Source of the DNA: Variovorax paradoxus
GTDB taxonomy: Bacteria; Pseudomonadota; Gammaproteobacteria; Burkholderiales; Burkholderiaceae_C
Assembly: GCF_902712855.1 (NCBI RefSeq)
Contig: NZ_LR743507.1
Span: 1,908,001-1,972,000 of the forward strand
Reading direction: 5' to 3'
Length of the DNA stretch: 64,000 nt
Position 1 is the first letter of the stretch, and each line of letters begins with the position of its first letter. The position numbers and the translations under genes were made by a program. Positions 1 to 8,541 of the stretch are shown here, piece by piece. The notes under the pieces are model-generated. The model saw nothing but the letters and a program-made list of their open reading frames with translations, did not search any database and was not told the origin of the DNA.

Positions 1-1
1 G

Positions 2-436
2 GTGGCATTCCGCCAGCGGGTGCAGGAAGCCGGCGGCAGCTACTGGGTGGTTTATGCGGCCATTTCGGCGCTGATAGCGGCCGGCATCCTGCTGGGACGC
101 AAACGAATCGCGGCACGCCTGCCTGCCAACGATGTGCTCGACGACGTCATGTACAAGTCGATCACTGTCGGCTTTGCCTTCTTCACCGTCGCCACCGTGC
201 TGGGCGCGCTGTGGGCGGCCGACGCCTGGGGCGGCTACTGGAGCTGGGACCCGAAGGAAACCTGGGCGCTGATCGTCTGGCTCAACTACGCGGCGTGGCT
301 GCATATGAGGCTCGTGAAGGGCCTGCGCGGCACCGTGGCAGCCTGGTGGGCGCTGGGTGGGCTGGCGGTCACGACCTTCGCCTTTCTCGGCGTGAACATG
401 TTCCTGAGCGGGTTGCACAGCTACGGCACGCTGTGA
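2..436 (+). CDS. ccsB: Cytochrome c biogenesis protein CcsB/ResC-CcsA type, C-terminal part
   Basis: The reading frame is open at the left edge, so only the last 144 codons are seen. They hold several membrane segments and the tryptophan-rich haem-handling motif of the CcsA/ResC family (WGGYWSWDPKETW, fragment residues 76-88), followed by a conserved His in AAWLHMR and a final segment ending LHSYG. This family delivers haem to the periplasmic face for attachment to c-type cytochromes in system II maturation, together with a ResB-like partner that should lie upstream, outside the window. The true start is not visible. A GC hairpin (arms 474-479 and 485-490, no T-run) follows. The family call is firm; the symbol follows the naming used in betaproteobacteria. 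Confidence 0.9.
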   Translation: MAFRQRVQEAGGSYWVVYAAISALIAAGILLGRKRIAARLPANDVLDDVMYKSITVGFAFFTVATVLGALWAADAWGGYWSWDPKETWALIVWLNYAAWLHMRLVKGLRGTVAAWWALGGLAVTTFAFLGVNMFLSGLHSYGTL

Positions 437-552
437 GCGCACGCCTACGGGCTTTCGCGAAGAATTGAAACCGCGCGCCGCGAAGGCGCGTAACCAGATC
501 GGGGGCAGTCACGAACTACCCTGAACAAAACGATTCACGCGAAAGGCCTGTC

Positions 553-1572
553 ATGTCGTTCCATTCCCGTCCGATCCGCCGCAACCAGGGCGACAACGGC
601 TTCAACCATCCGCTGCCGAGCGAGATCACGCCCCGCGCCGACTACGAAAGCCGCCGCGATGTGCTGAAACTCATCGCGGGTGGCGCAGCCGGTGCGGCAT
701 TGGCGAGCTTTGCCTCGCGCGATGCGTGGGCGCAGGCGGAGCGCCCGAACAAGCTCGCGCCGCTGCCCGGGGCCAAATCAGCTGTGCCGGGTGCCATGTC
801 GATGGAGAAGGTCACCGACTACAAGGACGCGTCGACGTATAACAACTTCTATGAGTTCGGCACCGACAAGGCCGACCCGGCCAGGAATGCCGGCACGCTG
901 AAGACGCGCCCCTGGACCGTGGAGGTCGAAGGCCTGGTCAAGAAGCCTGGCAAGTACGGCATCGAGGACCTGCTCAAGCTCAGCGCACAGGAAGAGCGCA
1001 TCTATCGCCTTCGCTGCGTCGAGGGCTGGTCGATGGTGATTCCGTGGGTCGGCTATTCGCTCGCCGAGCTCATCAAGAAGGTCGAGCCGCAGGGCAACGC
1101 CAAGTTCGTCGAGTTCGTGACGCTGGCCGACCCCAAGACCATGCCCTTCGTGGGCTCGCGCGTGCTCGACTGGCCTTACACCGAAGGCCTGCGCATGGAC
1201 GAGGCGATGCACCCGCTCACGCTGCTGGCCTTCGGCATGTACGGCGAGGTGCTGCCCAACCAGAACGGCGCGCCGGTGCGGCTGGTGGTGCCATGGAAGT
1301 ATGGCTTCAAGTCGGCGAAGTCGATCGTCAAGATCCGCTTCGTCGAGAAGGAACCGGGCACGGCCTGGAACAAGGCCGCAGCCAACGAGTACGGCTTCTA
1401 TTCCAACGTGAACCCGAACGTCGACCATCCCCGCTGGAGCCAGGCCACTGAGCGCCGCATCGGCGATGGCGGCGGGCTGTTCGCCAAGCGTCGCAAGACC
1501 GAGCTTTTCAACGGCTACGAAGCGCAGGTCGGCCAGCTGTATGCGGGCATGGACCTGAAGAAGAACTACTGA
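553..1572 (+). CDS. msrP: Protein-methionine-sulfoxide reductase catalytic subunit MsrP (YedY)
   Basis: This is a periplasmic molybdopterin enzyme that reduces oxidised methionines in envelope proteins. The 339-residue product has a twin-arginine signal (RRDVLK at 34-39, hydrophobic stretch 40-55, likely cleavage after AWA at 60), so it is exported folded by Tat. The family's Mo-ligand cysteine is in RLRCVEGW, Cys155. The oxidoreductase molybdopterin-binding fold covers roughly residues 110-310, and the length is normal. GAAAGG at 541-546 is a plausible ribosome site for the ATG. Its membrane partner msrQ follows after 29 bp, which supports the pairing. Confidence 0.95.
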   Translation: MSFHSRPIRRNQGDNGFNHPLPSEITPRADYESRRDVLKLIAGGAAGAALASFASRDAWAQAERPNKLAPLPGAKSAVPGAMSMEKVTDYKDASTYNNFYEFGTDKADPARNAGTLKTRPWTVEVEGLVKKPGKYGIEDLLKLSAQEERIYRLRCVEGWSMVIPWVGYSLAELIKKVEPQGNAKFVEFVTLADPKTMPFVGSRVLDWPYTEGLRMDEAMHPLTLLAFGMYGEVLPNQNGAPVRLVVPWKYGFKSAKSIVKIRFVEKEPGTAWNKAAANEYGFYSNVNPNVDHPRWSQATERRIGDGGGLFAKRRKTELFNGYEAQVGQLYAGMDLKKNY

Positions 1573-1601
1573 GCCGGCTCCGGCACGCTGCCATCGCCCC
1601 C

Positions 1602-2255
1602 ATGAACAAGCTGCTCATGCATCCGGCGACCAAGCCGGTCGTCTTTCTGCTGTGCCTCCTGCCGTTCGCGCGGCTGGCATACGGCGCGTTCACGGACGGC
1701 CTCGGCGCCAACCCTGCCGAGTTCCTGATTCGCGCCACCGGCGACTGGACGCTGCGCTTCATCTGCATCGTGCTGGCGGTGACGCCGCTGCGCGTGATGA
1801 CCAGGTGGAACGCGCTGGCCCGCTACCGCCGGATGCTGGGCCTGTTCGCGTACTTCTACGTCGTGCTGCACCTGGTGTGCTACAGCTGGTTCGACATGGG
1901 TTTCGAGTGGGGCGAGATCGCGAAGGACATTGCCAAGCGGCCGTTCATCCTCGTGGGGTTCTCCGCCTTCGTGCTGCTGACGCCGCTGGCGGCCAGCTCG
2001 TTCAATCGGGCGATCAAGGCCATGGGCGCGAAGCGCTGGCAGTTGCTGCACAAGCTGGTCTACGTGATCGCGGGGCTCGGCCTGCTGCACTTCTTCTGGC
2101 TGCGCGCGGGCAAGAACAATTTCGCCGAAGTGTTCGTCTATGCCGCGATCATCGGCGTGCTGCTGGCATGGCGCGTCTGGAATTTCGCGAGCAAGCGCCA
2201 GGCGCCGGCCTCGGTGGCGGCGCGCAGCAGCGACAAGCCGCTGCGCACCGGTTGA
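1602..2255 (+). CDS. msrQ: Protein-methionine-sulfoxide reductase haem-binding subunit MsrQ (YedZ)
   Basis: This is an inner-membrane b-type haem protein that passes electrons from the quinone pool or a flavin reductase to MsrP. The 217-residue product has about six membrane segments and the ferric-reductase-like transmembrane pattern. Candidate haem ligands are His90 (FYVVLH), His150 (LLHKLVY) and His163 (LLHFFW). It lies 29 bp after msrP on the same strand, so the two are almost certainly co-transcribed. The gene ends 21 bp from the stop of convergent lysA, leaving no room for separate terminators. Confidence 0.94.
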   Translation: MNKLLMHPATKPVVFLLCLLPFARLAYGAFTDGLGANPAEFLIRATGDWTLRFICIVLAVTPLRVMTRWNALARYRRMLGLFAYFYVVLHLVCYSWFDMGFEWGEIAKDIAKRPFILVGFSAFVLLTPLAASSFNRAIKAMGAKRWQLLHKLVYVIAGLGLLHFFWLRAGKNNFAEVFVYAAIIGVLLAWRVWNFASKRQAPASVAARSSDKPLRTG

Positions 2256-2276
2256 CCGTCCGAAGGGAAAGGCCTG

Positions 2277-3563
2277 TCAGCCCTCGATCTCGGCGCGCAG
2301 CTGGTCTTCCATCGTCTCTCGACGGCGGATCAATTTGGCGGTGGCGCCGCTCACCAGCACTTCGGCGGCACGCCCGCGCGTGTTGTAGTTGCTGGACATG
2401 CTCATGCAATACGCTCCGGCCGACAGCACGGCCAGCAGGTCGCCGGCCACCACGTTGAGCGCGCGATCGCGGCCGATCCAGTCACCGCTTTCGCAGACCG
2501 GGCCCACCACGTCGTAGGTCGGCGCAACGCCGGCACGCGTGCGCACCGGCACGATGCGCTGGAAGGCCTGGTACATCGCGGGACGCGGCAGGTCGTTCAT
2601 GGCCGCGTCGACGATGCAGAAGTTCTTGTCTTCGCCTGGCTTGGTGTAGAGCACCTCGGTGACGCAAACGCCGGCGTTGCCGACCAGCGAGCGGCCGGGT
2701 TCGATCACCAGCCTGCGCTGGCCGAAACCGCGGGCATCGAGCTTGGCGAGTAGCTGTTGCCAGAGCGCATCGGCCTTGGGCGGCACTTCGCCGTTGTAGT
2801 CGATGCCCAGGCCGCCGCCGAAGTCCAGGTGATGGATCGGCACGCCGGCCGCCTCGATGGCCTCCATCAGGTCCAGCACGCGGTCGCAGGCATCGAGGTA
2901 GGGCGAGGCTTCGGTGATCTGCGAACCGATATGGCAGTCGATGCCCACGACTTCCAGGCCCGGCAGCCTTGCGGCATGCCGGTAGGCCTCGACGGCGCGG
3001 TCGTGCGCGATGCCGAACTTGTTGCCTTTGAGGCCGGTGGAAATGTACGGATGCGTCTTCGGATCGACGTTCGGATTGATGCGGATGCTGATCGGTGCGC
3101 GGTGGCCTTCGGCCAGTGCCACTTCGTTGAGCACGTCGAGTTCGGCTTCGCTCTCGACGTTGAAGCAGGCAATGCCGGCCTCGAGTGCCTGTCGCATCTC
3201 GGCGCGGGTCTTGCCGACGCCCGAGAAGATGATCGTCTTCGGATCGGCGCCCACGGCCAGCACGCGCGACAGTTCGCCGCCCGAGACGATGTCGAAGCCG
3301 CAGCCGGCGTCCGCGAAAACGCGCAGCACGCCGAGCGACGAATTGGCCTTCATTGCATAGCAGATGAGAGCATCGCGCCCTTCGAAGCCGCGCTGGTACG
3401 CAGCCAGCGCATCCAGCATCCACTGCTTCGAATAGACGAAAAGCGGAGTGCCGTGCTCTCGGGCCAGAGCGTCGAGCGCCACGCCTTCGATGTGCAGCGT
3501 ACCGTCGCGCTGCGCGACATGCGGTTGGCCGGGAAGAGGGGAAGTGGTGAGATCGGCGCTCAT
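2277..3563 (-). CDS. lysA: Diaminopimelate decarboxylase
   Basis: PLP enzyme converting meso-diaminopimelate to L-lysine, the last step of lysine synthesis. The 428-residue protein shows the PLP lysine in CYAMKANSS (Lys72), the HIGSQ barrel motif near residue 205 and the active-site cysteine motif PVCESGDW near residue 355, the order expected of the fold III decarboxylase family. Its start overlaps the stop of lptM by 4 bp (ATGA), so translation is probably coupled. The lptM-lysA-cyaY arrangement is common in proteobacteria. Confidence 0.96.
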   Translation of the reverse strand: MSADLTTSPLPGQPHVAQRDGTLHIEGVALDALAREHGTPLFVYSKQWMLDALAAYQRGFEGRDALICYAMKANSSLGVLRVFADAGCGFDIVSGGELSRVLAVGADPKTIIFSGVGKTRAEMRQALEAGIACFNVESEAELDVLNEVALAEGHRAPISIRINPNVDPKTHPYISTGLKGNKFGIAHDRAVEAYRHAARLPGLEVVGIDCHIGSQITEASPYLDACDRVLDLMEAIEAAGVPIHHLDFGGGLGIDYNGEVPPKADALWQQLLAKLDARGFGQRRLVIEPGRSLVGNAGVCVTEVLYTKPGEDKNFCIVDAAMNDLPRPAMYQAFQRIVPVRTRAGVAPTYDVVGPVCESGDWIGRDRALNVVAGDLLAVLSAGAYCMSMSSNYNTRGRAAEVLVSGATAKLIRRRETMEDQLRAEIEG

Positions 3564-3835
3564 TTGCGCGGTTCCGTGGTGTTGCTGTTGTTGCCGGCCG
3601 GCGCGCTGGCGGCCGCGGCCGGCGCAGGCGCCGCTGCACTGGCGGACGACGAGCGCAGGCTGTCCGGCGTCATGAGCTGTGGCAAGGTGGCGCGCCCGGC
3701 AGCTGCCGGATCTGTCGGAAGGTACAGCGCACCGCGCTGTCCGCAGGCAACCAGCGCGGTGGTGCCCGCAACGAGGCAGACCATGAGCACAGCGCGGGCG
3801 CGGGTGCTCACTAGAATTTGGCGAACGTTCAACAT
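3560..3835 (-). CDS. lptM: LptM-like small outer-membrane lipoprotein (YifL family)
   Basis: The product has 91 residues, a signal peptide and a lipobox at ALVAC with Cys31 as the lipidated residue. It is followed by GQRGALYLP, close to the family signature C-G-x-x-G-x-L-Y-L-P. In enterobacteria this lipoprotein assists assembly of the LptD lipopolysaccharide translocon; the same role here is inferred from family and position. The C-terminal half is Ala/Ser/Pro-rich and low in complexity. It precedes lysA in one operon and is divergent from cyaY with 12 bp between starts. A TACAAT hexamer on this strand (3842-3847) lies only about 7 nt before the ATG, so the message may be very short-leadered. 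Confidence 0.85.
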   Translation of the reverse strand: MLNVRQILVSTRARAVLMVCLVAGTTALVACGQRGALYLPTDPAAAGRATLPQLMTPDSLRSSSASAAAPAPAAAASAPAGNNSNTTEPRK

Positions 3836-3847
3836 AGCGAAATTGTA

Positions 3848-4180
3848 ATGACCGACATTGAGTACATGGACCGCGCCGAAGCTGCGCTCGCGGCCATCGA
3901 GCAGGGCTGCGACCGCATCAACGACGCAAGCGACGCCGACCTCGACAACCAGCGGGTGGGCGGGATGATCACGATTTCATTCCAGAACGGCAGCCAGTTG
4001 ATCGTCAACCTGCAGAAGCCCCTGCAGGAAATCTGGCTGGCCGCACGCTCGGGCGGCTATCACTATCGCCACGACGGCACGGCCTGGGTCGACACCAAGA
4101 CCGGCGAGGAGTTCTTCGGCAACCTGTCGCGCGAAGCGACCCTGCAAGCCGGGCAGCCGCTCGAGTTCGCGGCCGCCTGA
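3848..4180 (+). CDS. cyaY: Iron-sulfur cluster assembly protein CyaY (frataxin)
   Basis: The product has 110 residues and matches bacterial frataxin in length and pattern: an acidic first helix (MTDIEYMDRAEAALAAIEQ), the strand ending GGMITISF, then QLIVNLQKPLQEIWLA and a GGYHY segment. Frataxin regulates iron and sulfur delivery on the IscS/IscU complex. The frame is open 30 bp further upstream, but the ATG at 3848 gives the family's N-terminus. A TAGAAT hexamer at 3812-3817 is a possible -10. It is convergent with mrcA, with 10 bp between stops. Confidence 0.94.
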   Translation: MTDIEYMDRAEAALAAIEQGCDRINDASDADLDNQRVGGMITISFQNGSQLIVNLQKPLQEIWLAARSGGYHYRHDGTAWVDTKTGEEFFGNLSREATLQAGQPLEFAAA

Positions 4181-4190
4181 TTCATCGTCG

Positions 4191-6599
4191 TCAGTTGCGG
4201 AACAGGTCGAGGATGCGGTTGCGCTCCTCGGGCGGAGCCGGCGGACTCACGGGCGCGCCGGTCAAGGCCTCGGCAGGCGCTGCCGGCGCAGCTTCGACGC
4301 CCAGGCTCGCCACACCGCGGCCCGGCGCGTAGTCGTCGTAGTACCACTCGCCACCCACGTTCACGATGCCCGATGGCGGATTGGCCGAAAGCTCGGTGAC
4401 AGGCACGCCCTTGATGGCGGTCTCCATGTAGGTGATCCAGATCGGCAGGCTCAGGCCGCCGCCGGTCTCGCGGTCACCCAGGTTGCGCGGTGTGTCGTAG
4501 CCGATCCACGAGATGGCTGTCATGGTCGGCTGGAAGCCGGCGAACCACGCATCCAGCGAGTCGTTGGTGGTGCCGGTCTTGCCGTAGAGGTCGGGGCGCT
4601 TGAGCGTGGCCTGCGCCTTGGCGGCAGTGCCGGCGCGGGCCACCGAGTTCAGCAGCGTGTCCATGATGAATGCGTTGCGCTGGGGAATGACGCGCACCGA
4701 TTCGTTCAACAGCGGCGGCTGCTTGTCGACCAGCACCTTGTCCTTGTGATCGGTGATGCGGGTCACGAGGTACGGATTGACGCGGTAGCCGCCGTTGGCG
4801 AAGACCGAGTAACCCACGGCCATCTGCATCGGCGTGACCGAGCCCGCGCCCAGCGCCATCGGCAGATAGGCGGGGTGCTTGTCCTTGTCGAAGCCGAAGT
4901 TGGTGATCCAGTCCTGCGCGTAGCGCGTGCCGATCGACTGCAGGATGCGGATCGACACGAGGTTCTTCGACTTCATCAGCGCGGTGCGCATCGACATCGG
5001 GCCGTCATAGCCGCCGCCGTAGTTCTTGGGCTCCCAGGGCTGGCCGCCGGTTGTGCCGGCATCGAAGAACAGCGGGCCGTCGTTGATGACGGTGGCGGGG
5101 GTGAAGCCCTTTTCGAGCGCTGCGGAATAGATGAAGGGCTTGAAGCTCGAGCCCGGCTGGCGCCACGCCTGCGTGACGTGGTTGAACTTGTTCTTGCCGA
5201 AGTCGAAGCCGCCCACGAGCGCCTTGATGGCGCCGTCTCGCGGATCCATGGCGACGAACGCGCCTTCGACCTCTGGCAGTTGCGTGATTTCCCAGGTGTT
5301 CTTCGGCGTCTTCACCACGCGGATCACCGCGCCGCGGCGGATCTTGATGTTGGGAGGGGCCTTGTCGGACAGGCCCGACTGCGCGGGCTTGAGGCCTTCG
5401 CCGGTGATCTGCACCGGGTCGCCGTTGCCGCGCACCGCATCGATCTGCTTGGCCGTGGCCTTGAGCACCACGGCCGCCATCACGTCGCCGTTGTCCGGAT
5501 GGTCGCTCAGCGCGTCATCCACGGCCTCGTCGAGCTCCTTGGCGTCGCTGGGCAGGTCGACGAACTTTTCGGGACCACGGTAGATCTGGCGGCGCTCGTA
5601 GTCCATGATGCCCTTGCGCAGCGCCTTGTAGGCCGCCGCCTGGTCGGCTGCGACCAGCGAGGTGTAGACCTTCAGGCCGCGCGTGTAGGTGCTGTCGCCA
5701 TATTGCGCATACATGAGCTGGCGCACGGTCTCGGCGACGTACTCGGCGTGGAGCCGGTTCGGGTCGGCTGCATCGCGCAGATGCAGTTCTTCCTTCTTGG
5801 CTTCGGCTGCCTGCTCGGCGGTGATGAAGCCGGCTTCCTGCATGCGGTCGATCACGTAGAACTGGCGGCCGCGCGCCCGTTGCGGGTTGTTGACCGGGTT
5901 GTTCGCGCCAGGCGCCTTGGGCAGGCCGGCCAGCATCGCGGCCTGCGCGATGCTGAGATCCTGCAGCGGCTTGCCGAAATACGCTTCCGAAGCGGCAGCG
6001 AAGCCGTAGGCACGATTGCCCAGGTAGATCTGGTTCAGGTAGATCTCGAAGATCTGGTCCTTGGTCAGCAGGTGCTCGAGCTTGAACGTGAGCAGGACTT
6101 CGTAAACCTTGCGGGTGAGCGTCTTTTCGGAACTCAGGTAGACGTTGCGGGCCACCTGCATCGTGATCGTCGAGGCGCCCTGGCTCTTCACGCGGTTCAT
6201 GTTGGCCAAGCCTGCGCGAACCATGCCCTTGTAGTCGACGCCGCCGTGATCGTAGAAGCGCGCGTCTTCCGCGGCGAGCACGGCATCCTTCACGACTTTC
6301 GGAATTGCGGAAATCGGCGTGAGGTTGCGACGCTCCTCGCCGAATTCGCCGATCTGGATGCCTTCGGCCGAGAACACGCGCAGTGGCAACTTGGGCCGGT
6401 AATCGGAAAGTTCCGAAATGTCAGGCAGGTTCGGATAGGCGACTGCGAGGGCCACTGCCACCACGCACAGCACCGACAGCGCGCCCGCGGCGGCAATCCC
6501 GAATCCCCAGAAGAAAAGGCGCAACAGCCATTTCAGCCAGGTCGGGCGTTTGGGGGGGGCGGTCTTGGCTGGCCCTTTGGGGCTGGATGTTTCTTGCAT
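4191..6599 (-). CDS. mrcA: Penicillin-binding protein 1A, bifunctional peptidoglycan synthase
   Basis: Class A PBP that polymerises glycan strands and cross-links peptides at the inner membrane. From the ATG at 6599 it has 802 residues: a Pro/Lys-rich cytoplasmic tail, one membrane anchor (about 22-55), a GT51 domain whose catalytic Glu lies in AAEDARFYDHGG (about 111), an OB-like insert, and a transpeptidase domain with SSFK (about 483), SKN and KTGTTND (about 672). A GTG 18 bp upstream (6617) is also in frame. It falls where transcription would start from the TATAAT-like hexamer at 6623-6628, so I prefer the ATG. Neither start has a strong ribosome site. The gene is divergent from pilM, the usual arrangement in proteobacteria. 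Confidence 0.95.
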   Translation of the reverse strand: MQETSSPKGPAKTAPPKRPTWLKWLLRLFFWGFGIAAAGALSVLCVVAVALAVAYPNLPDISELSDYRPKLPLRVFSAEGIQIGEFGEERRNLTPISAIPKVVKDAVLAAEDARFYDHGGVDYKGMVRAGLANMNRVKSQGASTITMQVARNVYLSSEKTLTRKVYEVLLTFKLEHLLTKDQIFEIYLNQIYLGNRAYGFAAASEAYFGKPLQDLSIAQAAMLAGLPKAPGANNPVNNPQRARGRQFYVIDRMQEAGFITAEQAAEAKKEELHLRDAADPNRLHAEYVAETVRQLMYAQYGDSTYTRGLKVYTSLVAADQAAAYKALRKGIMDYERRQIYRGPEKFVDLPSDAKELDEAVDDALSDHPDNGDVMAAVVLKATAKQIDAVRGNGDPVQITGEGLKPAQSGLSDKAPPNIKIRRGAVIRVVKTPKNTWEITQLPEVEGAFVAMDPRDGAIKALVGGFDFGKNKFNHVTQAWRQPGSSFKPFIYSAALEKGFTPATVINDGPLFFDAGTTGGQPWEPKNYGGGYDGPMSMRTALMKSKNLVSIRILQSIGTRYAQDWITNFGFDKDKHPAYLPMALGAGSVTPMQMAVGYSVFANGGYRVNPYLVTRITDHKDKVLVDKQPPLLNESVRVIPQRNAFIMDTLLNSVARAGTAAKAQATLKRPDLYGKTGTTNDSLDAWFAGFQPTMTAISWIGYDTPRNLGDRETGGGLSLPIWITYMETAIKGVPVTELSANPPSGIVNVGGEWYYDDYAPGRGVASLGVEAAPAAPAEALTGAPVSPPAPPEERNRILDLFRN

Positions 6600-6622
6600 G
6601 GAGGGCCGGAGAGTCACCCGAC

Positions 6623-6628
6623 ATTATA
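6623..6628 (-). promoter_or_regulatory. Probable -10 hexamer of mrcA
   Basis: On the minus strand this reads TATAAT, a perfect sigma-70 -10 hexamer, just upstream of the mrcA start region. No good -35 is seen 16-18 bp away, so promoter strength is uncertain. The distance implies a leader of about 17 nt to the ATG at 6599, or a leaderless GTG start at 6617. Confidence 0.45.
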
Positions 6629-6667
6629 AAAAGCCGGCCCCTTTGCACGATCCGATCTTTGTGACCC

Positions 6668-6696
6668 TTGCATTGGCCTAATTCAAAAGTTACAAA
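6668..6696 (+). promoter_or_regulatory. Candidate sigma-70 promoter for the pilMNOPQ operon
   Basis: TTGCAT (6668-6673) and TACAAA (6691-6696) are separated by 17 bp and match the sigma-70 consensus at four of six positions each. They would start transcription about 135 nt before pilM. A second TTGACA-like hexamer lies at 6718-6723 without a good -10. The sequence around the -10 (gttacaaaatgc, 6689) recurs almost exactly at 6809-6819 just before pilM, which could matter for regulation. Inferred from sequence only. Confidence 0.35.
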
Positions 6697-6837
6697 ATGC
6701 GGAATTGACGTCAGGTTTTGACAACGGTTGTGGGATTTGTCCTCTGGCCTCGCTTGGTCGGCGCTGTCCCTGCTGCTAGCATGCAACCGAACGCAAATTT
6801 TTCTATTGGTTACAAATGCAGGGGAAGAGGACCTAAC

Positions 6838-7917
6838 TTGGCTGCTCTTGGATCATTGTTTCGTCGTCAGAACGCCCCCCTGCTGGGGCTGGACGTGAGT
6901 TCGTCCAGCGTCAAGCTGGTCGAGCTCGGCCGTGAGGCCAGCGGCAAGCTGGTCCTGGAACGGTGTGCCATCGAACCCCTGGAACGCGGCTGGATCACTG
7001 ACGGCAACGTCGAGAAATTCGACGAGGTCGCAGAAGCTGTTCGGCGTGTCATCCGCAAGAGCGGCACTCGCACGCGCAATGTTGCGCTGGCCTTGCCGCC
7101 CTCCGCCGTGATCACCAAGAAGATCATTCTTCCAGGCGGCATGAGCGAGCAGGAACTCGAGATCCAGGTCGAGTCCGAAGCCAATCAATACATTCCGTTC
7201 TCGCTGGACGAAGTGAGTCTCGACTTCTGCGTGACTGGACCGAGTACGTCGTCGCCCGGCGACGTGGAAGTGCTGATCGCCGCCTCGCGCAAGGAAAAGG
7301 TCCAGGATCGCGAAGGTCTGGCGGAAGCCGCCGGCCTGAAGGCAATGATTCTCGACGTCGAGTCGTATGCATCACGGCTTGCAACGGCGCGGCTGATCGA
7401 GCAGTTGCCCGGCAAGGGAACGGACGCGATCGTTGCGTTGTTCGAAGTCGGCGCCTTCACCACCAGCATGCAGGTTCTGCGCAACCAGGAGGTGCTGTAC
7501 GACCGAGATCAGGCGTTCGGCGGCGCCCAGTTGAGCCAGTTGATCGTGCGCCAGTACGGGTTTTCCGCCGAAGAGGCGGAAGCCAAGAAGCGCAGCGGCG
7601 ACCTCCCCGACGACTACGGTTCGGGTGTGCTCAAGCCATTCGTCGAGAGCATCGCGCAGGAAATCGCGCGTGCGCTCCAGTTCTTCTTCACCAGCACGCC
7701 GCACAACCGCGTCGACTACGTGTTCCTGGCTGGCGGTTCGGCATCCCTGCCCGGCCTGACCAATGCAGTGACACGGCAGACGTCGTTTGCATGCTCGCTG
7801 CTGAATCCGTTCGATGGCATGGAACTCAGCTCGAACATCCGTGAGAAGAAGGTAAAGCGCGAGGCGCCGTCCTATCTGACCTCTTGCGGTCTGGCCATGC
7901 GGAGGTTTCTGCAGTGA
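6838..7917 (+). CDS. pilM: Type IV pilus inner-membrane assembly protein PilM
   Basis: Actin-like cytoplasmic ATPase-fold protein that binds the N-terminus of PilN and anchors the type IV pilus alignment complex. The frame is open back to 6718, but a TTG at 6838 preceded by GGAAGAGG (6823-6830, 7 nt spacing) gives the family N-terminus (AALGSLFRRQ...LLGLDVSSSSVKLVEL) and 359 residues, the normal length. The nucleotide-binding DVSSSSVK motif is near residue 18 and a FLAGGSASLPGL motif near 300. It is the first gene of pilMNOPQ; its stop overlaps the pilN start by 4 bp. Confidence 0.93.
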   Translation: MAALGSLFRRQNAPLLGLDVSSSSVKLVELGREASGKLVLERCAIEPLERGWITDGNVEKFDEVAEAVRRVIRKSGTRTRNVALALPPSAVITKKIILPGGMSEQELEIQVESEANQYIPFSLDEVSLDFCVTGPSTSSPGDVEVLIAASRKEKVQDREGLAEAAGLKAMILDVESYASRLATARLIEQLPGKGTDAIVALFEVGAFTTSMQVLRNQEVLYDRDQAFGGAQLSQLIVRQYGFSAEEAEAKKRSGDLPDDYGSGVLKPFVESIAQEIARALQFFFTSTPHNRVDYVFLAGGSASLPGLTNAVTRQTSFACSLLNPFDGMELSSNIREKKVKREAPSYLTSCGLAMRRFLQ

Positions 7918-8534
7918 TTCTCATCAACCTGCTCCCGCACCGCGAAGCAGCACGCAAGCGGCGGCGCGAGGCCTTCTATGGCACCTTGGGCGGCGCGGCC
8001 GTCCTCGGGCTGCTGATCGCCGGACTTGGGTACCTATGGTACGAAGCCCAGATTTCGTCGCAGCAATCGAAGAACCGTTTTCTCCAGGCCGAGATCAAGA
8101 AGCTCGAAGTCGAGATCAAGGAAATCTCCACGCTGCAGGAGGAAATCGCGGCACTGCGCGCGCGCCAGCAGGCGGTGGAGGATCTCCAGGGCGACCGCAA
8201 CCTGCCGGTGCACCTGCTGAATGAATTGGTCCGGCAATTGCCCGATGGCGTCTATCTGACGAGCATGAAGCAGGACAACCAGACCGTCACCCTGCAGGGG
8301 ATGGCGCAATCGAACGAACGTGTGTCGGAGCTTCTGCGCAACCTGGGCAACAACAGCCCTTGGCTGGTGAAGCCTGAACTCGTGGAAATCACCTCGGCCA
8401 ATGTGAATCTGAGTGCTCGCGACCAGCGGCGTGTCGCCAGCTTCACGATGCGCATCGGGCTCAAGCGCCCGACCGATGCACAGAAGGCTGCTGCCGTGAA
8501 GGCGCAGGCCGCTGCGGCGCAATCCAAGGGGTAA
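7914..8534 (+). CDS. pilN: Type IV pilus assembly protein PilN
   Basis: Bitopic inner-membrane protein of the pilus alignment complex. It starts at a GTG overlapping the pilM stop (GTGA), preceded by GGAGG at 7901-7904 and neighbouring bases. The family signature INLLPHREAARKRRR binds PilM at the very N-terminus and fixes this start; an upstream in-frame ATG would displace it. Then come one membrane segment (about 22-44), a Glu/Lys/Gln-rich coiled coil (about 45-90) and a ferredoxin-like periplasmic domain. The 206 residues are usual for the family. The C-terminus is an Ala/Lys-rich tail. Confidence 0.94.
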   Translation: MILINLLPHREAARKRRREAFYGTLGGAAVLGLLIAGLGYLWYEAQISSQQSKNRFLQAEIKKLEVEIKEISTLQEEIAALRARQQAVEDLQGDRNLPVHLLNELVRQLPDGVYLTSMKQDNQTVTLQGMAQSNERVSELLRNLGNNSPWLVKPELVEITSANVNLSARDQRRVASFTMRIGLKRPTDAQKAAAVKAQAAAAQSKG

Positions 8535-8541
8535 GTTGATC

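Noticed and set aside
474..490. Terminator after the cytochrome biogenesis gene
   Set aside because: A 6-bp GC hairpin exists but has no T-run, so it is not called as a terminator.
4746..6629. A 627-codon frame antisense to mrcA
   Set aside because: Codon-bias shadow; mrcA has all PBP1A motifs.
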